Of a stretch of 64,000 nucleotides of DNA, positions 1 to 10,356 are shown in pieces. The DNA is taken from the NCBI GenBank assembly GCA_016716505.1, contig JADJWF010000011.1:496001-560000 (forward strand), written 5' to 3'. Positions within the stretch are counted from its first letter, which is position 1. The number at the start of each line of letters is the position of its first letter. Origin of the DNA: Verrucomicrobiota bacterium (GTDB taxonomy: Bacteria; Verrucomicrobiota; Verrucomicrobiia; Limisphaerales; J093). The notes under the pieces are model-generated. The model worked only from the letters and a program-made list of their open reading frames with translations, searched no databases and was not told the DNA's origin. The translations under genes were made by a program, and so were the position numbers.

Positions 1-1343
1 GCGGTGGCCCCAAACGAATGCCGCTCGTGACGAACGTACGAGTTGCGCAGTGGAACGGGCGTGGTCGAGAGGGGGATTGGGCCGACCGGCAGCCCGTGGA
101 GCGGAGCAAACCGTGCGTTGGTCACGGCGGATATGGTGATAAGCTGGCACTGCGCGGGCTGCGCGCCAGTTATGGCTTCGCTCCTTCCATTTGCGGTGGC
201 TTGTGAGACCATGGCCCGGTGATATAAGAGCCCAGGACTGGATTTCCTGTGGTTTCTGATAAGCGCATGATTGAGCATGCCGTGAGACTGGAACTACGCA
301 GCACGGGGAGGGCGTCCGCTTCTCCCGGGACTCTGTGTTAGGTCAGGCGATTGATGCGTCGGAGATGCTTTCCGAGTGGATCAAGAACCCGAAATCGATG
401 CCTTGCGGCGCCAGAGTGCCCGAAGTGATTCGGCGAATAACCGGCCTTTCATATTTAGCCCGCGCGCTGTTTCATGCGCATGCCAGCCCGGCCTTTCAAT
501 CGTTGAAGCGTCTGCTTAAACATCTAGCTGAGGGCAACCCACTCCCTATGGAACCACTGCCTCAGGCACACAGTGCGCAAATCTTCGCCATCGGAGAGAA
601 CCTATCGAAAGGGTTCTTAGGTAAGTGCTCAAGAAGGAATTCCCATGCGATTAGGGGATGGTGATAATGGATTGGGGCAGCGGCTCGATCTCGATTCCTT
701 CTTGCCCGTGATTAATCGGAAACAGGATTTCTGGGCGTCTTTTGAGAGTCCCGAAACTCCAAAGCAAATGCTTTTGAACGAGGTCGATGCCCTGGCTTCT
801 CAGGTTCTCAGCCAGGCCAGAACAGGAATTGACGACGACGATCGCAGATTTCGCGGAGTGACTGTTATCGCGCATGCGCTTGCGGCATAGCGCGGCGTCC
901 GATGCTTCTGACCACCACTACGCGGCTCATCAACAGGGCGGAGCTATTTGGAAGTGGAATTGTTGGGGCGGAAGAAGAGTTGAAGAGTTGATGAAGGCAT
1001 TCAAAGATGCCGCACAAGGTGTTTTTATGGAGTAAAGCCCAGCATTGGATGGGCGACTGGCGATTCGGTCCGCGGACGACACCGGGGAGGTGGAGCGGAG
1101 GCTGGAATTGAGCGTATAGCGGACTGAAGAAATGATGCAATGCCGCAGACGGCGTCCTCGCGATAATACAACCCCGCAGTCGCCAGGAACTGACTGAAAT
1201 AAACCAACTGTCCCAGCGGGGTGATTTGTTACGTGCGTGGGGATCCCATTCGACGTAGACGCGTTGCCGTGCAGGTTCGGGGTTCAGGAGCAGGCGCCCG
1301 GGTTGCACCGCCACGCCCATCGGCGGGCACATCTGAATCAACG
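1..1343. other. Left-edge region without a recognisable gene
   Basis: I recognise no protein family, RNA or repeat in this stretch. A plus-strand frame from about 335 to 664 and another from about 645 to 890 have a protein-like composition, with amphipathic segments rich in Leu, Arg and Glu. They are in different frames, start at GTG or without a clear ribosome binding site, and match nothing I know, so they may be remnants of one degraded gene. A minus-strand frame at 865-1395 is long only because stops are rare in GC-rich DNA. Confidence 0.4.
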
Positions 1344-1721
1344 ATGACGACTCACTCTCCGGGTGAGCCCCAAGCGGACTGGTTTCCATGGACATGCCCC
1401 AACAAAATCAAGGTCTCGTCGCTTCCAGCAGCTTTTTCAATCGCCGGATTCAGGATAATGGGTGTGATGCACGTGTTATTGATAGCATCATTGCTCTATG
1501 GTTTTGTCGCACAGGAAGTAGATTTCCAACCATTCAACTTCGAAAACCTACGTATTACGTTGCTGGCGTTAAGTGGAATGATTGGAAGCATCACCGCGTA
1601 TCTTGCCGCGCCGAAGCAACTCTTCAGCAGATTTGATCGCCCTTGCCCGCTCTTCTTTCTGGTCCTTCGTTTGTCGACGTTTAAACAGGATCTCGGCACT
1701 CGACGCCGGACCATCTTTTGA
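1344..1721 (+). CDS. Possible small membrane protein (doubtful)
   Basis: This frame encodes about 125 residues. It has two hydrophobic stretches, one around residues 39-53 and one around residues 70-88, joined by a polar loop, which would fit two membrane segments. The end of the frame runs antisense into the last 150 bases of the better supported minus-strand gene at 1569-1907, so its C-terminus is suspicious. There is no recognisable family, no clear ribosome binding site and no operon partner. It could be a remnant of a membrane-protein gene cut by the RHS array. I give it as a candidate only. Confidence 0.22.
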   Translation: MTTHSPGEPQADWFPWTCPNKIKVSSLPAAFSIAGFRIMGVMHVLLIASLLYGFVAQEVDFQPFNFENLRITLLALSGMIGSITAYLAAPKQLFSRFDRPCPLFFLVLRLSTFKQDLGTRRRTIF

Positions 1722-1907
1722 AAGATCTACATCCGACAAATGGATATGGGCCTCGCATGCACGCGACTTCAGGAGATTCCGTAACTCCCGGATTAATACC
1801 TGAATTTCACGTCGTGACCGAAAAACAACTTCCGTCCAGAAGAACGGACCACCTGCACAATATTTTGCATTCGTAACTACTCGATGCTTTGACAGCTTGC
1901 CGTTCAT
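1569..1907 (-). CDS. Small protein following RHS tip 1; candidate immunity protein
   Basis: This is a 112-residue soluble protein starting at the ATG at 1907, 40 bases after the stop of RHS copy 1. It has no signal peptide or membrane segment. It is charged throughout, with a basic, probably helical C-terminal half. No family is recognised. In RHS and other polymorphic toxin loci the gene directly after the variable toxin tip usually encodes the cognate immunity protein, and that position is the only reason for the functional suggestion. If so, the lack of a secretion signal points to protection in the cytoplasm, unlike the lipoproteins found after the other two RHS copies. Confidence 0.5.
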   Translation of the reverse strand: MNGKLSKHRVVTNAKYCAGGPFFWTEVVFRSRREIQVLIRELRNLLKSRACEAHIHLSDVDLSKDGPASSAEILFKRRQTKDQKEERARAIKSAEELLRRGKIRGDASNHST

Positions 1908-1947
1908 TGATGCTTCGCGGATGAGTCGCACAGTCTGTTTTCTTCCT

Positions 1948-2444
1948 CTACAAGCTGCAGGCGTACCTGATGAGAACTGCTCCACACGCTCCTTCTCCCG
2001 ATGGAATCGTAACGATGTCAAAGATGATGATCGCTGCACCCGCAGCGCACAAGCCGCCCACTGCAATCCACTTTCCCACATTGCTAGGCGTAGCCTCAAC
2101 GCATCGATCGCAGATCTTTGGGATAGGGAATTTTCTCTCCTTAAGCCCAGGCCGACAGAATCGATTGAAAATGTCGATCACTTCGTTCAGCTCTTTATCC
2201 AGGGATCCCGCCCATTGCTTACACTGCGAGCCCTCAAACAACTCGATGATGCAGCGAATAGAGTTACAATGACCTGGGCTGAAGTGGTCTTGCACCTCCT
2301 TGAGATGGGTCTTCAGGCTTTTCAGTTTTGCGAGGCACTCCTTTCTCGATAGGGTTCCGCTCGGATCGACATCGTTCAGCAGTTTATTGCCGACGTGGCA
2401 ATACAGATTTAAATCGCTCAACTGAACTATGGGGTCTCTTGCGA
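1948..2444 (-). other. RHS tip 1: unique C-terminal domain with hydrophobic segment
   Basis: This is the sequence after the core-tip switch at the codons for LGRW. The tip opens with the usual RDP..N.Y..N..DPSG linker. It continues with a Cys-rich helical part (Cys residues are spread through it) and ends with a roughly 20-residue Ala/Gly/Ile-rich hydrophobic segment near the C-terminus. I recognise no toxin family. The hydrophobic end could insert into membranes or be a core strand of a small enzyme. The reading frame is open for the whole tip. Confidence 0.6.
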
Positions 2445-5400
2445 TCCATCGTCCGAGTTTGGGGTGGTAGCAGCGGTGTCTGACCTGGTAGAGGCCGGAC
2501 TCGGTGTCGAGCCGGTAGGCGGCGAAGCCGGTTTCCCAGTCGTAGAGGCTGGAGGCGCGGGCGCCGAAGCTGGCGTCCATCACCCGTTGCGGCCCGAACC
2601 CGTCGTAGCCGTAGCGCTCCTGCACCGCGCCGGTGGTGTTGATGATGGCCGTGACCGAGAGGTGATCGTGCAGGACGTAGAACCGTTCGCTGCTCCGGTC
2701 CCGTTCTACGAGGTCATCGACGTGGCGGATGCCCCAGACGAACTGCCGGTCCGCCGTGGTCAGCGCGTTGAGCCGCTCCTCCAGCACCTGCCAGCGGCTG
2801 GAGTAGTAGTAATGCCGGGTGTTGCCGCCGGCCACTTTCGTCAGCCGCCGCCAGGCCCGTCATAGCGGAGCGTGGAACCACGGCGCCCCCAGTGACCTTC
2901 ACTTCGACCAACCGATCCCAGGCGTCAAACTTGCAGTCGTAACTGCTGGCGGGCGTGGCCGGCTGCGGCACCTTGGTCGTGTTGCCCGCCGCATCGTGCG
3001 TCGGGTCCGCAATCAGGCGTGCCGGTAAGCGTCAGGATTTCATTGGCTTTGTCGTGGCTTCGGTTCTGGTCCAGCGTCGTGCTCCCGTTGACCTTGGTCA
3101 CGTAGGCACTGGTTGTGCCCCGCCAGTTTCCCGTCGGATCGTAGTTCCAGTCCTCCTGCCAGACCGGCGTGCCGCTGATGTCGGTCTTGCCGGCGTTGAG
3201 GTTGCCCCGCGAGGGTCTTCAACTGGTAGAGATTGTCGTAGAGGTAATACTCGTCCTGGTTGCTGGTGCCTACCAGGTTGTCCCGCCACACACGGTTGCC
3301 GGCCCGATCAAAGCCGTACTGCACCCGCTCCCGGTGCGTGCCGTCGCTGGTCTTGAGCCAGCGCTGGTCCACCAGGCGGCCGAACCGGTCCAGGCCAGTA
3401 TATTGGTCGCCCGCGTCGCCGTTGGGCTCGGCGCCTTGCTTGAGGTAGGTGAGCTCGACGCCGGGCTCGCCCGAGTAGTTGACCCGGATGGGCAGGTTCA
3501 GGCCCAGGTAGCTGTAGCCCGCCAGCACCGTCGTGCCTTGTTTGAGTGAGGCCAGCCGACTGAGCAGGTCATCCCCGCCGCCCGCCGTGCCGTAGTCCAG
3601 CGTGACCACCCGGCTATCGGGATAGGTCAGGAGGTGGGGCGCGTGTGATTCGCGCTGCCATCGGCATGGGCATACTGCACTTTGGGCGTGCTCCCAATGA
3701 CCACCGCCCCGCTGTGGGACTGATAATCGGCGGTCAGCAGGCTGAAGTCATTGTAGGCAAACTGCACCTCGTTGACGATGGTGCCGCTGCCCACCGTGGC
3801 GTTGTCGTAGCTGCTGATCTTCTCCAGCATCCCGCGGATCTCGTAGCTGCGGGTGATCCGTTTGACGGTCTGGTCGATGCCCACGCCAAAAGCCGTGACC
3901 CGATCGTGCAGCAGCCGTCCCAGCTTGTCATAGACGTACTCATGAACCGTGGCGGTCGCCTCGCCGGTGTGCTTGGGCAGCGTTTTCTTGGTCACTTCCC
4001 CCAGCCGGTTGTACTCGAACTTTACCTGGTCGGTGCCGCTCGGATCGGTGTCCGTCGAATCGGGATAGATCACCGCCCGCAGCAGCTCGTTGCTCGCTAC
4101 CGCCGATTCGGTGAGCGTCGTGCCGTAGAAGTATTGGGTCAACTGGTCGCCAGTGACCGAGTTCTTGGCCGTCAGGGTTTGCAGCCGATCGTCGGCATTG
4201 TAGGCGTACTGAGTCTCGCGAGCAATCCCGCCCACATCCTCGACCTTCCTGGTGGGCCGGCCAGCGTGATCAAAGGTCGATTCGGTGACCACCCCTTTCC
4301 GGGTCGGTGGTCTGGTAAGCCTCGCCCGCCGTGTTGTAGGCCGTCAGGTTGACCAGCACCGTGTCCGAGCGGGCCCGGATCGTGGCCGGACGGCTGAACG
4401 CCGCCGCCGCGTTGGTGCCGTAGTCGGCCGAGGCTTGCTCGCGACCGAGGGCGTCGGATAAAGAGCCACGTAGCTGACCCGCGCTTGGGCTCGGTGCTGG
4501 GCGTTTGAAGCTCACCGGTGCCGGTAGCGTTGTGGAAGCGCTCGCGGCTGGTCTGCTGAATGACGTTGCTGGCGGCATCGTAGGTGAACTCTTCCTGCCG
4601 CATCACCGTGTCGTTGGTGACGACGCTGGCGCTCGCGTAGGTCGGCGCCGTGGCATTCGAAGTCACGTAGCGCTTCTTGACCCGGCCCACGCCGTCATAG
4701 CTGGCCTTGTTCAGCGCGCCGGTCCCAGGAGCGGTCTGCAACATGAGATTGCCGCTGGGATCATGCAGAAGTCATCCTTGAGGCTGTTGCCCACCGCGCC
4801 CGTGCTCAGGTTCACCGCGTAGGTGAGCCGCTGATAAACCCGATCCCGGTAATCGTAACTGGTCGTCTGCCGGCCAATGAGAACATCCGTTGCCCCATTC
4901 TTGCGATCTACTTGCGTGACCCGGTCCAGGTTGTCGTAAGTATAGACTTCCTTGGTGTTGACCTCCCCGGTCAGGCTGGTCCGGCGATTGCGGAAGTCGT
5001 AGCCATAGTTGCTGACGCGCGTGGTCGAGGCATTTTCCCAGCGGGTCACCTGCGTCAGGTTCCCGTTCTTGGCTGCAGCGCCAGCGTCGTACACGTACGC
5101 CTCGACTTTCACCATGTTGTTGGGCGCGCCGCTGCCCCCGGGATTGGTTTCGGTGGCCCCGGTGTCATCCGTCCCCACCCACCGTTCCTTTACCCAGCCG
5201 GGGGTGTGATACACCAGCCGGCTGATCCTCCCTCCCGGCGTCCTGGTCCGTAACGGCCGGTTTATGCTGTCAAAACCGTAAACCGTCAGGCTGTAGTTAT
5301 CCGTCGCGGTGCCTTCGCCAGTCGTCGGGATGCTGAAGTAACGCCGCTGTGCGTTGGGCGAACGCTGGTTGTTGACAAAGACGCTCTTGCTCCAGCGCAC

Positions 5401-7262
5401 CCAGCGACTTTGCGTGGCGAGATCCTCGGTCGCCGTCAACGCTCCGCTGACTGCCGGATCACGCTTGGTGACGATGATGTCGGTGGGCCGCATGCTGCCG
5501 TCCAGCTTGGTGAGGGTGATGGGTTCAATCAGCGTGTACGCGCTGGTGCCCACGTTGAAATAACCCGAACCGCTGCGGATCTCCAAGCGCATTTGTAGAT
5601 CGTCCACTGCGCCCGCCGCACGTTGGTAGCCACTCCACTCAGCGAAATCTGGTGCGGCGGCCCCAACTCCTGCGTCCGCCGTCCCAGAGTGTCCACCGTG
5701 TAATCCGTGATCAAATGCAGTCCGCCGCCGGCCGGCATGGTCCACCCGAGGGCACCGGCGGGGAATCGGAGATCAGGCTCACGTTCACGTCGTCAATCCG
5801 CTGGATCAGCCCGCCCGAAGCGTCGTCACACTTGAAGCGGGTCAGGAACCCCGCTCATCTTTTAGCCAAATCACCCGTCCATACTCGTCAAACCGCTCCA
5901 CCCGGCTCTCCGCGGTGTTGGACCCATGTTGGGCTGTGGTCACTGCGGGCCAAGTCGTCGTTTGCTGGTCCATCTGGACCGTGTTGGTGAACCACGTCCG
6001 CGCGAAGGTCGTGGTCGCCGGGTCGCTTCCTCCCCCGAGTCGCTCCGGTACTCGATCCGCTTCCACACCGGATAGACGGTCTTGCCACCCGCCGTCCGGG
6101 TCGCGTACTGCCATTCCCGCACCTTGATCTCTGTGCCGGTGTTGCCTTGCTTGACCTTCTCGTAGCGCAGCCGACTGGGCGCTTCGCCGGTAATGGAACT
6201 CGATTGGGCCAGGTAGTACTCGTACACGCGGATCAGCCCCACGCTGCTGTTGAGCGTCACCAGGCCCAGCGACGCTTCCGAATAGCTGGCCACCGCTTCG
6301 GAAGTCCCCCGCTGAATCACCCGTCCCTGCCCGTCATACTTGAAATACTCGTACCACTTGTTGCCGGTCGGACTCCCTCCGCTGTATTCCTCCAGCACCT
6401 TCAAGATCGGCTGGCCCGCGTAGTGGCAATAGACCGTGAGCTTGTGGCCGTCGGGCCGCGTCTCCACCGTCTTCTTCTTCCAGTTGTTGAATCCGTCCGC
6501 ATGCGCGCTGGTCGCGTATGTGTAGCCATAGCTGCTCCGCGAGGCCGTGGAACTGGACCCTGCGTCGTTAACGCTGCCCTGGCCATTGACGATCTCCGTC
6601 GTCACCCCTTGTTGGTCCCATCATCGTACTCAAATTGGTGATCAGCGTAGCTTGGCGGCCGGAATGGCCGCGTCAAAACCAAAAAACTTCGTCACCTGCC
6701 CCTGGGCATCCGTGAAGGTGAACTCGTTGCTGCTGCCGGTCCCCGACTCGCTCAGCGTCTCCGGACTGAAAAACCGGGCCACGTAAAGGCTGCCGCTCTT
6801 GTTAAACCAGATGGCGTCGTTGATGATCCCGATCACCGCGATGTTCCCGCTGGCGTCCTTGCCCAATTGCGGCAGTTCCTTCACGAACCAGCGAAACCCG
6901 TTGATCCCCGGCGTGCTGTCGGCCAGCAGTTGGTTGGAATAGCGGCGTGTGCCCCAGTTCAATCCGTAGCCCAGGACTTAAGCCCCGGCGTCACCTGCCA
7001 GAATTCGCCGTTGGCATACCGCAACGGAAAAGCCGAATACCGGCGTCCGGTGGAGCCGCGCAACTCTCGCTGGATGAACTGCTTGAACTGGTCGAACTGG
7101 AACTGGCCCGAACCCCTGCGGCCCCGCGCATGCGGCTGAATCGGCGTGCTGAACGCACCCTCAACCCCGCCCGAATCTCCGCCCCATCAGCCGGACAACT
7201 GCTCGGACTTGAAGAACTGCTCGTGCTCGAAGACGACGCGTAGTAGTAGTGGGGTAGGCCAT
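1948..7262 (-). pseudogene. RHS/YD-repeat protein, copy 1 (frameshifted, internal deletion)
   Basis: This is the first of three near-identical RHS loci. The start is the ATG at 7262 (M-A-Y-P), after which a Ser-rich segment leads into many YD repeats (G-x-x-x-x-x-x-Y-D/T type) and the RHS core terminus RCYHPKLGRW..RDP, followed by a unique tip. Compared with copy 3 it lacks 449 bases (those matching 24,159-24,607; joint at about 6652) and carries roughly ten more one- or two-base indels, so no single frame runs through. Readable pieces include 6605-5940, 5745-4711, 4292-3627, 3609-3040 and 2835-1948. RHS proteins form hollow YD-repeat cocoons that enclose a C-terminal toxin. The deletion is not a multiple of three, so this copy is the most likely to be truly inactive, although its tip and downstream gene remain open. 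Confidence 0.8.
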
Positions 7263-7874
7263 AACTTCTCTTTCCCCGTTGACGGAACCTCTGCCTCGGC
7301 GGACCAAATCGCGCCACAACCCGCCCCGCGCCCCCACAGCGCCCGCGACAACCCGGCGGCCATGACGCATTTGACTTTTCACGCTTGCTCCCAGCAACTT
7401 ACCCTCCACTCGCCACTTCGCAAGTGACGTTTTGATGACGCGCGCGGCGTGCGGGCGTGCAGGCAGTTCAAGTCGTGCATGCGCAAAGATTCCCCGCGCA
7501 GCCAGCCCGATCTTCAACAGGATGGCTTCGGATCGAAGGCCTCCAACACGGTCCGCCAGGGCAGCAGCACGCACGGAATCCGCGCCGGAAAGGGGTGCAC
7601 ACCGCCAAGGGCCAGCAACTCTCCTGGCAAACGCTACTCGCGTTAATGTCTGCTTTCGTTGCCATTGCTCGACTGCCTTGCTCAACTCACGCACGCTCTG
7701 CCAGTCCAAGCCCCGGACCACTTCAGTCAACAGGGACGCCGAAGCACGGCACAGCGCGCAGCCGAAGGATTCAAATGACGCCTCCCGCACTATGCCGTCC
7801 TCGACCCGCAGATACACCGTGATGCAGTCGCCACAGAGTGGATTTTTGCTCGAAGCGCGCAAGTTCGCGCTCGA
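2445..7874 (-). repeat. Long repeat unit 1 (RHS core plus leader plus SufU-like 3' part)
   Basis: The sequence is nearly identical to 12,945-18,853, and from 2445 to about 7262 also to 19,944-25,228. Identity starts abruptly at the codons for the LGRW motif (base 2445) and ends abruptly at 7874, inside the SufU-like gene. It is shorter than unit 2 mainly because of the 449-base deletion. The sharp edges show recent duplication or gene conversion. Confidence 0.9.
7396..7423 (-). promoter_or_regulatory. Candidate promoter of RHS copy 1
   Basis: On the minus strand TTGCGA and TAAGTT are separated by 16 bases, about 135 bases upstream of the RHS start. The same pair with the same spacing is kept in copy 2 and, in a diverged leader, in copy 3 (TTGCCA-16-TAAGTT). 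Conservation across diverged sequence is the evidence. It lies inside the 3' flank of the SufU-like gene, so RHS could also be read through from that gene. Confidence 0.4.
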
Positions 7875-7952
7875 AAGACGGCCACAGTTACGCGGCCGGT
7901 TTGCATGGTCGCGGATAACGGGTGAGTACAACTTGGCAATATCGTACGTCAT
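7514..7952 (-). CDS. SufU/IscU-like iron-sulfur scaffold protein (two apparent frameshifts)
   Basis: The start is the ATG at 7952. The N-terminal half carries the SufU hallmarks: a YSPVI..H..RPRNCG stretch, NPLCGD (first ligand Cys and Asp) and FGCALCRASAS (second Cys). Copy 2 supplies the rest in frame, including RIPCVLLPW with the third Cys. Relative to that copy, one C is missing near 7620 and another near 7667; restoring both gives exactly 147 codons ending at the TGA at 7514-7516. SufU proteins bind zinc or assemble Fe-S clusters and accept sulfur from SufS. No sufS, sufB or sufD lies nearby, so the role here is unclear. It starts 13 bases after the GT2 gene and looks like part of that operon, just upstream of the RHS gene. 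Confidence 0.65.
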
Positions 7953-7965
7953 CGTATTTCCCCGA

Positions 7966-8703
7966 TCAGTCTGTAACTGTGGCCCCGTAGCGCCGCCGGA
8001 AGTACTCCCGAACCGATACCCCATCCACCTTGGCTTCGCGTCGCTTTTGTTGCCGTTCTGCATTATTAATCCAGTAATAGCACACGGGTGCTGTTGTTGT
8101 CGCGAATGCGGATAATCCGTAGCGCTCGTGCAAGCGAAACCATAGGTCCCAATCTTCCTCCTTATCGATCCGCTCGTCGAACAACCCCACTTCCAGAAGA
8201 GCCAGCCGGCGGACAAACACCGCACTCGGCAGCATCGGAATCGCCTCTTTAATGCGCAGGAGGCTGGCATCCGTGTCGCAAAGGTAATCGTGGTAGCGGT
8301 AGTCGACAATCCGGTGGCACCCGCCAGCGACGACTTTGACTTCGTCCGCAATCGGAGGTTGCGCCCGCCGCACAAGATCGAGCGCAAACGGTGACAGAAC
8401 ATCGTCCGCGTCGAGGAACTTGATCCACTCGGCTCGCGAGCGACGGATGCCTAGGTTACGACAGTAAGACACGCCCCGCTTAACAGGGTTCCTGAACCAG
8501 AGCACCCGCTCTTTGAATAGCCACGCAGGCGAGCTTGGGCAAAGATCCGTAGAGGCATCGTCCACTACGATGATCTCATCCTGCGGTCCAGCCTGCCAAA
8601 CTGCGCTGGCCAAGGCACGGTACAAATATTCCGCCTGATTATGCACGGGAATCAGGATGCAGATCGTGGGCTGTCTTCGAGCCGTTTGTTCCTGATCTGA
8701 CAT
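7966..8703 (-). CDS. Glycosyltransferase family 2
   Basis: This is a 245-residue protein from the ATG at 8703; a TTG at 8751 would add 16 residues that do not look conserved. It shows the GT-A fold signatures of family 2: ICILIPVHNQAEYL near the start, then VVDDAST, GVSYCRNLG, and the metal-binding FLDADD motif. Later comes the LFDERIDKEEDWDLWFRL acidic box, typical of enzymes that add sugars from nucleotide-sugar donors to glycans or proteins. There is no membrane anchor. It follows the PA14 gene at 48 bases and precedes the SufU-like gene. The sugar and acceptor cannot be read from the sequence. Confidence 0.88.
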   Translation of the reverse strand: MSDQEQTARRQPTICILIPVHNQAEYLYRALASAVWQAGPQDEIIVVDDASTDLCPSSPAWLFKERVLWFRNPVKRGVSYCRNLGIRRSRAEWIKFLDADDVLSPFALDLVRRAQPPIADEVKVVAGGCHRIVDYRYHDYLCDTDASLLRIKEAIPMLPSAVFVRRLALLEVGLFDERIDKEEDWDLWFRLHERYGLSAFATTTAPVCYYWINNAERQQKRREAKVDGVSVREYFRRRYGATVTD

Positions 8704-8751
8704 TGTGCTCGTTAAGATGAAGACTGTTCTCCGAATCCTAGCTTCTGACAA

Positions 8752-10356
8752 CTACTGCCTTGCTGCCGCCCGGAAAAACCGTTGCGCCTGGACCGCCGGC
8801 TCCAAATCCACGAACACAAAGGGTACGCGATTGGTCACAACGGCGGACCAGGTATTCAAATCCGGTGAGGTTTCAATCACGTAGAGGCTGTTCTGGGTGC
8901 CTTCTACGTCCGCTTCAAACCGCCCCGACGGTTGCGATCGTACGGCGGCGAGGCGCGCTGGCTCCCCAATGAACCGGTTCGCCGGAATGGGGCGTTCGAA
9001 CTTGCCGTCCGGCAAACGCCATCCGACAGCTCCTTGGTTTGGGCTGCCCTCGCCTCGAATTAGAGCCTCGACATAATAGCGCCGTCCGGCTTCAAGGCGG
9101 ATCGGCAAGGAAACCTGCGACTCGTAGAAGTCCCAGTCACGCGGCGCAACCCAGTAGTAGGACAGAGCGACCAGCTCTTTGTTAACGGGATTGTCATCGC
9201 TGCCGAGCCAGAGATCGCCGCGATCATCTGCCGCAATGTAAAAGGTATAATCGCCCACAAGTGGGGTGGTCAGATAGCCCCTCAGACGGGCACCTGTCTC
9301 ATCGCTTAACCCTGATACCTCGAAGAGGCTTGGTCGGCCCGTGGACGCTGGCGCAGCGGGGTAGTTGGTGGCGTTCACCATGTATTCTACCAGCCGCCCA
9401 GGAATGCGCGTGTAACGCTCCAACAGAATCCCATCGAACGGCTGTCCTGCCGGTTGCACTTCGAGCAGACCCGCCCAGCTCAGGACTTTGCCCGCTTCGT
9501 TCCGGACCAGGCATGTGAACTTGCTCCCGTCGTTCTCTGGCGTGGCAACTACCGTGTGGCTCGCGTTGGTCGCCCCGTCGATGGCTGCGCCATTCAGGAA
9601 CCATTGGTATTCCAGCGTTCCCTGACCAAGGGCGACAACATTGAACGTCACCTCAGCGTCTGGATTGGCGATCACCGAGATCGGCTGGGAAGGAATCACG
9701 GGGGCCACGGGAGAACCGCGGTCCAGTGTCACGTCGCGAAATTGCGCCGTGGCTTTGGTCGAGCCGCTGTCGGGATGATTGCTCACGGCAAGGCCCACGT
9801 AAGCTGCGGCGGGCAGTTGCGCGATTTCCAGGTCACCGGTCTGAGTCCAGGCGACGCCGTTGGTGCTGTGCATCGGGATCACCCGTTCGCCCACCCGCAC
9901 GAGGCGCACCCAGACGTCCGGGTAGCGCACGCGCTCAAACGAAGCGGCAAAATAGGAGTAAGTGGCGTAAAAGGCGGCCAGTCGCGCCGTGAAGAAGTAG
10001 CGTCCCAAGCCGCTGCTCCGGGTTGCGATCATGAAGCCGTTGGCGCCGAACTCGGTCAAATCCTCGCGGACCATCAGCCCGGCCTTCGTCCAATACGCCA
10101 CACCGACGAGACTCGCGATGCGCGTTCGGATGTCGAAGTCGCCGCTGACCTGCTGGTAAACGAAGCGGAAGTTGTCGGAGATGTCCCATACATCGCCGGT
10201 GGCGGAGGAGACGTCAAAACCGCCATTCGTGACCACGGTCTGACCCGCTGGATTCTGGCGGCCAACGTCGAGGCTCGAAAAGGCTGGCTGCGCATCGGCC
10301 GCGATGCTCATGGCGACCCCTAGCGCCCCTGCCATAAGACTGGTCTTTGTTTTCAT
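8752..10356 (-). CDS. Secreted protein with LamG/DUF1349-like, Ig-like and PA14 domains
   Basis: This is a 534-residue protein with a signal peptide (K-T-K-T then a hydrophobic stretch ending A-D-A-Q at about 23). Residues of about 30-215 resemble a concanavalin-type DUF1349 domain (SGDFDIRTRI, AGLMVRE). Residues of about 220-305 form an Ig-like domain with the typical YQWFLNGAAI..A pattern. Residues of about 310-460 match a PA14 domain (LRGYLTTPLVGDYTFYIAADD..DLWLG), a carbohydrate-binding module common in verrucomicrobial exported proteins. A short C-terminal beta domain follows. The start overlaps the stop of the upstream gene by four bases (ATGA), so the two are translationally coupled. 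It probably binds glycans outside the cytoplasm. Confidence 0.8.
   Translation of the reverse strand: MKTKTSLMAGALGVAMSIAADAQPAFSSLDVGRQNPAGQTVVTNGGFDVSSATGDVWDISDNFRFVYQQVSGDFDIRTRIASLVGVAYWTKAGLMVREDLTEFGANGFMIATRSSGLGRYFFTARLAAFYATYSYFAASFERVRYPDVWVRLVRVGERVIPMHSTNGVAWTQTGDLEIAQLPAAAYVGLAVSNHPDSGSTKATAQFRDVTLDRGSPVAPVIPSQPISVIANPDAEVTFNVVALGQGTLEYQWFLNGAAIDGATNASHTVVATPENDGSKFTCLVRNEAGKVLSWAGLLEVQPAGQPFDGILLERYTRIPGRLVEYMVNATNYPAAPASTGRPSLFEVSGLSDETGARLRGYLTTPLVGDYTFYIAADDRGDLWLGSDDNPVNKELVALSYYWVAPRDWDFYESQVSLPIRLEAGRRYYVEALIRGEGSPNQGAVGWRLPDGKFERPIPANRFIGEPARLAAVRSQPSGRFEADVEGTQNSLYVIETSPDLNTWSAVVTNRVPFVFVDLEPAVQAQRFFRAAARQ

Noticed and set aside
865..1395. 176-codon minus-strand frame near the left edge
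   Set aside because: Low-complexity, Ser/Pro/Arg/His-rich translation without family signals; overlapping frames on both strands are equally open.
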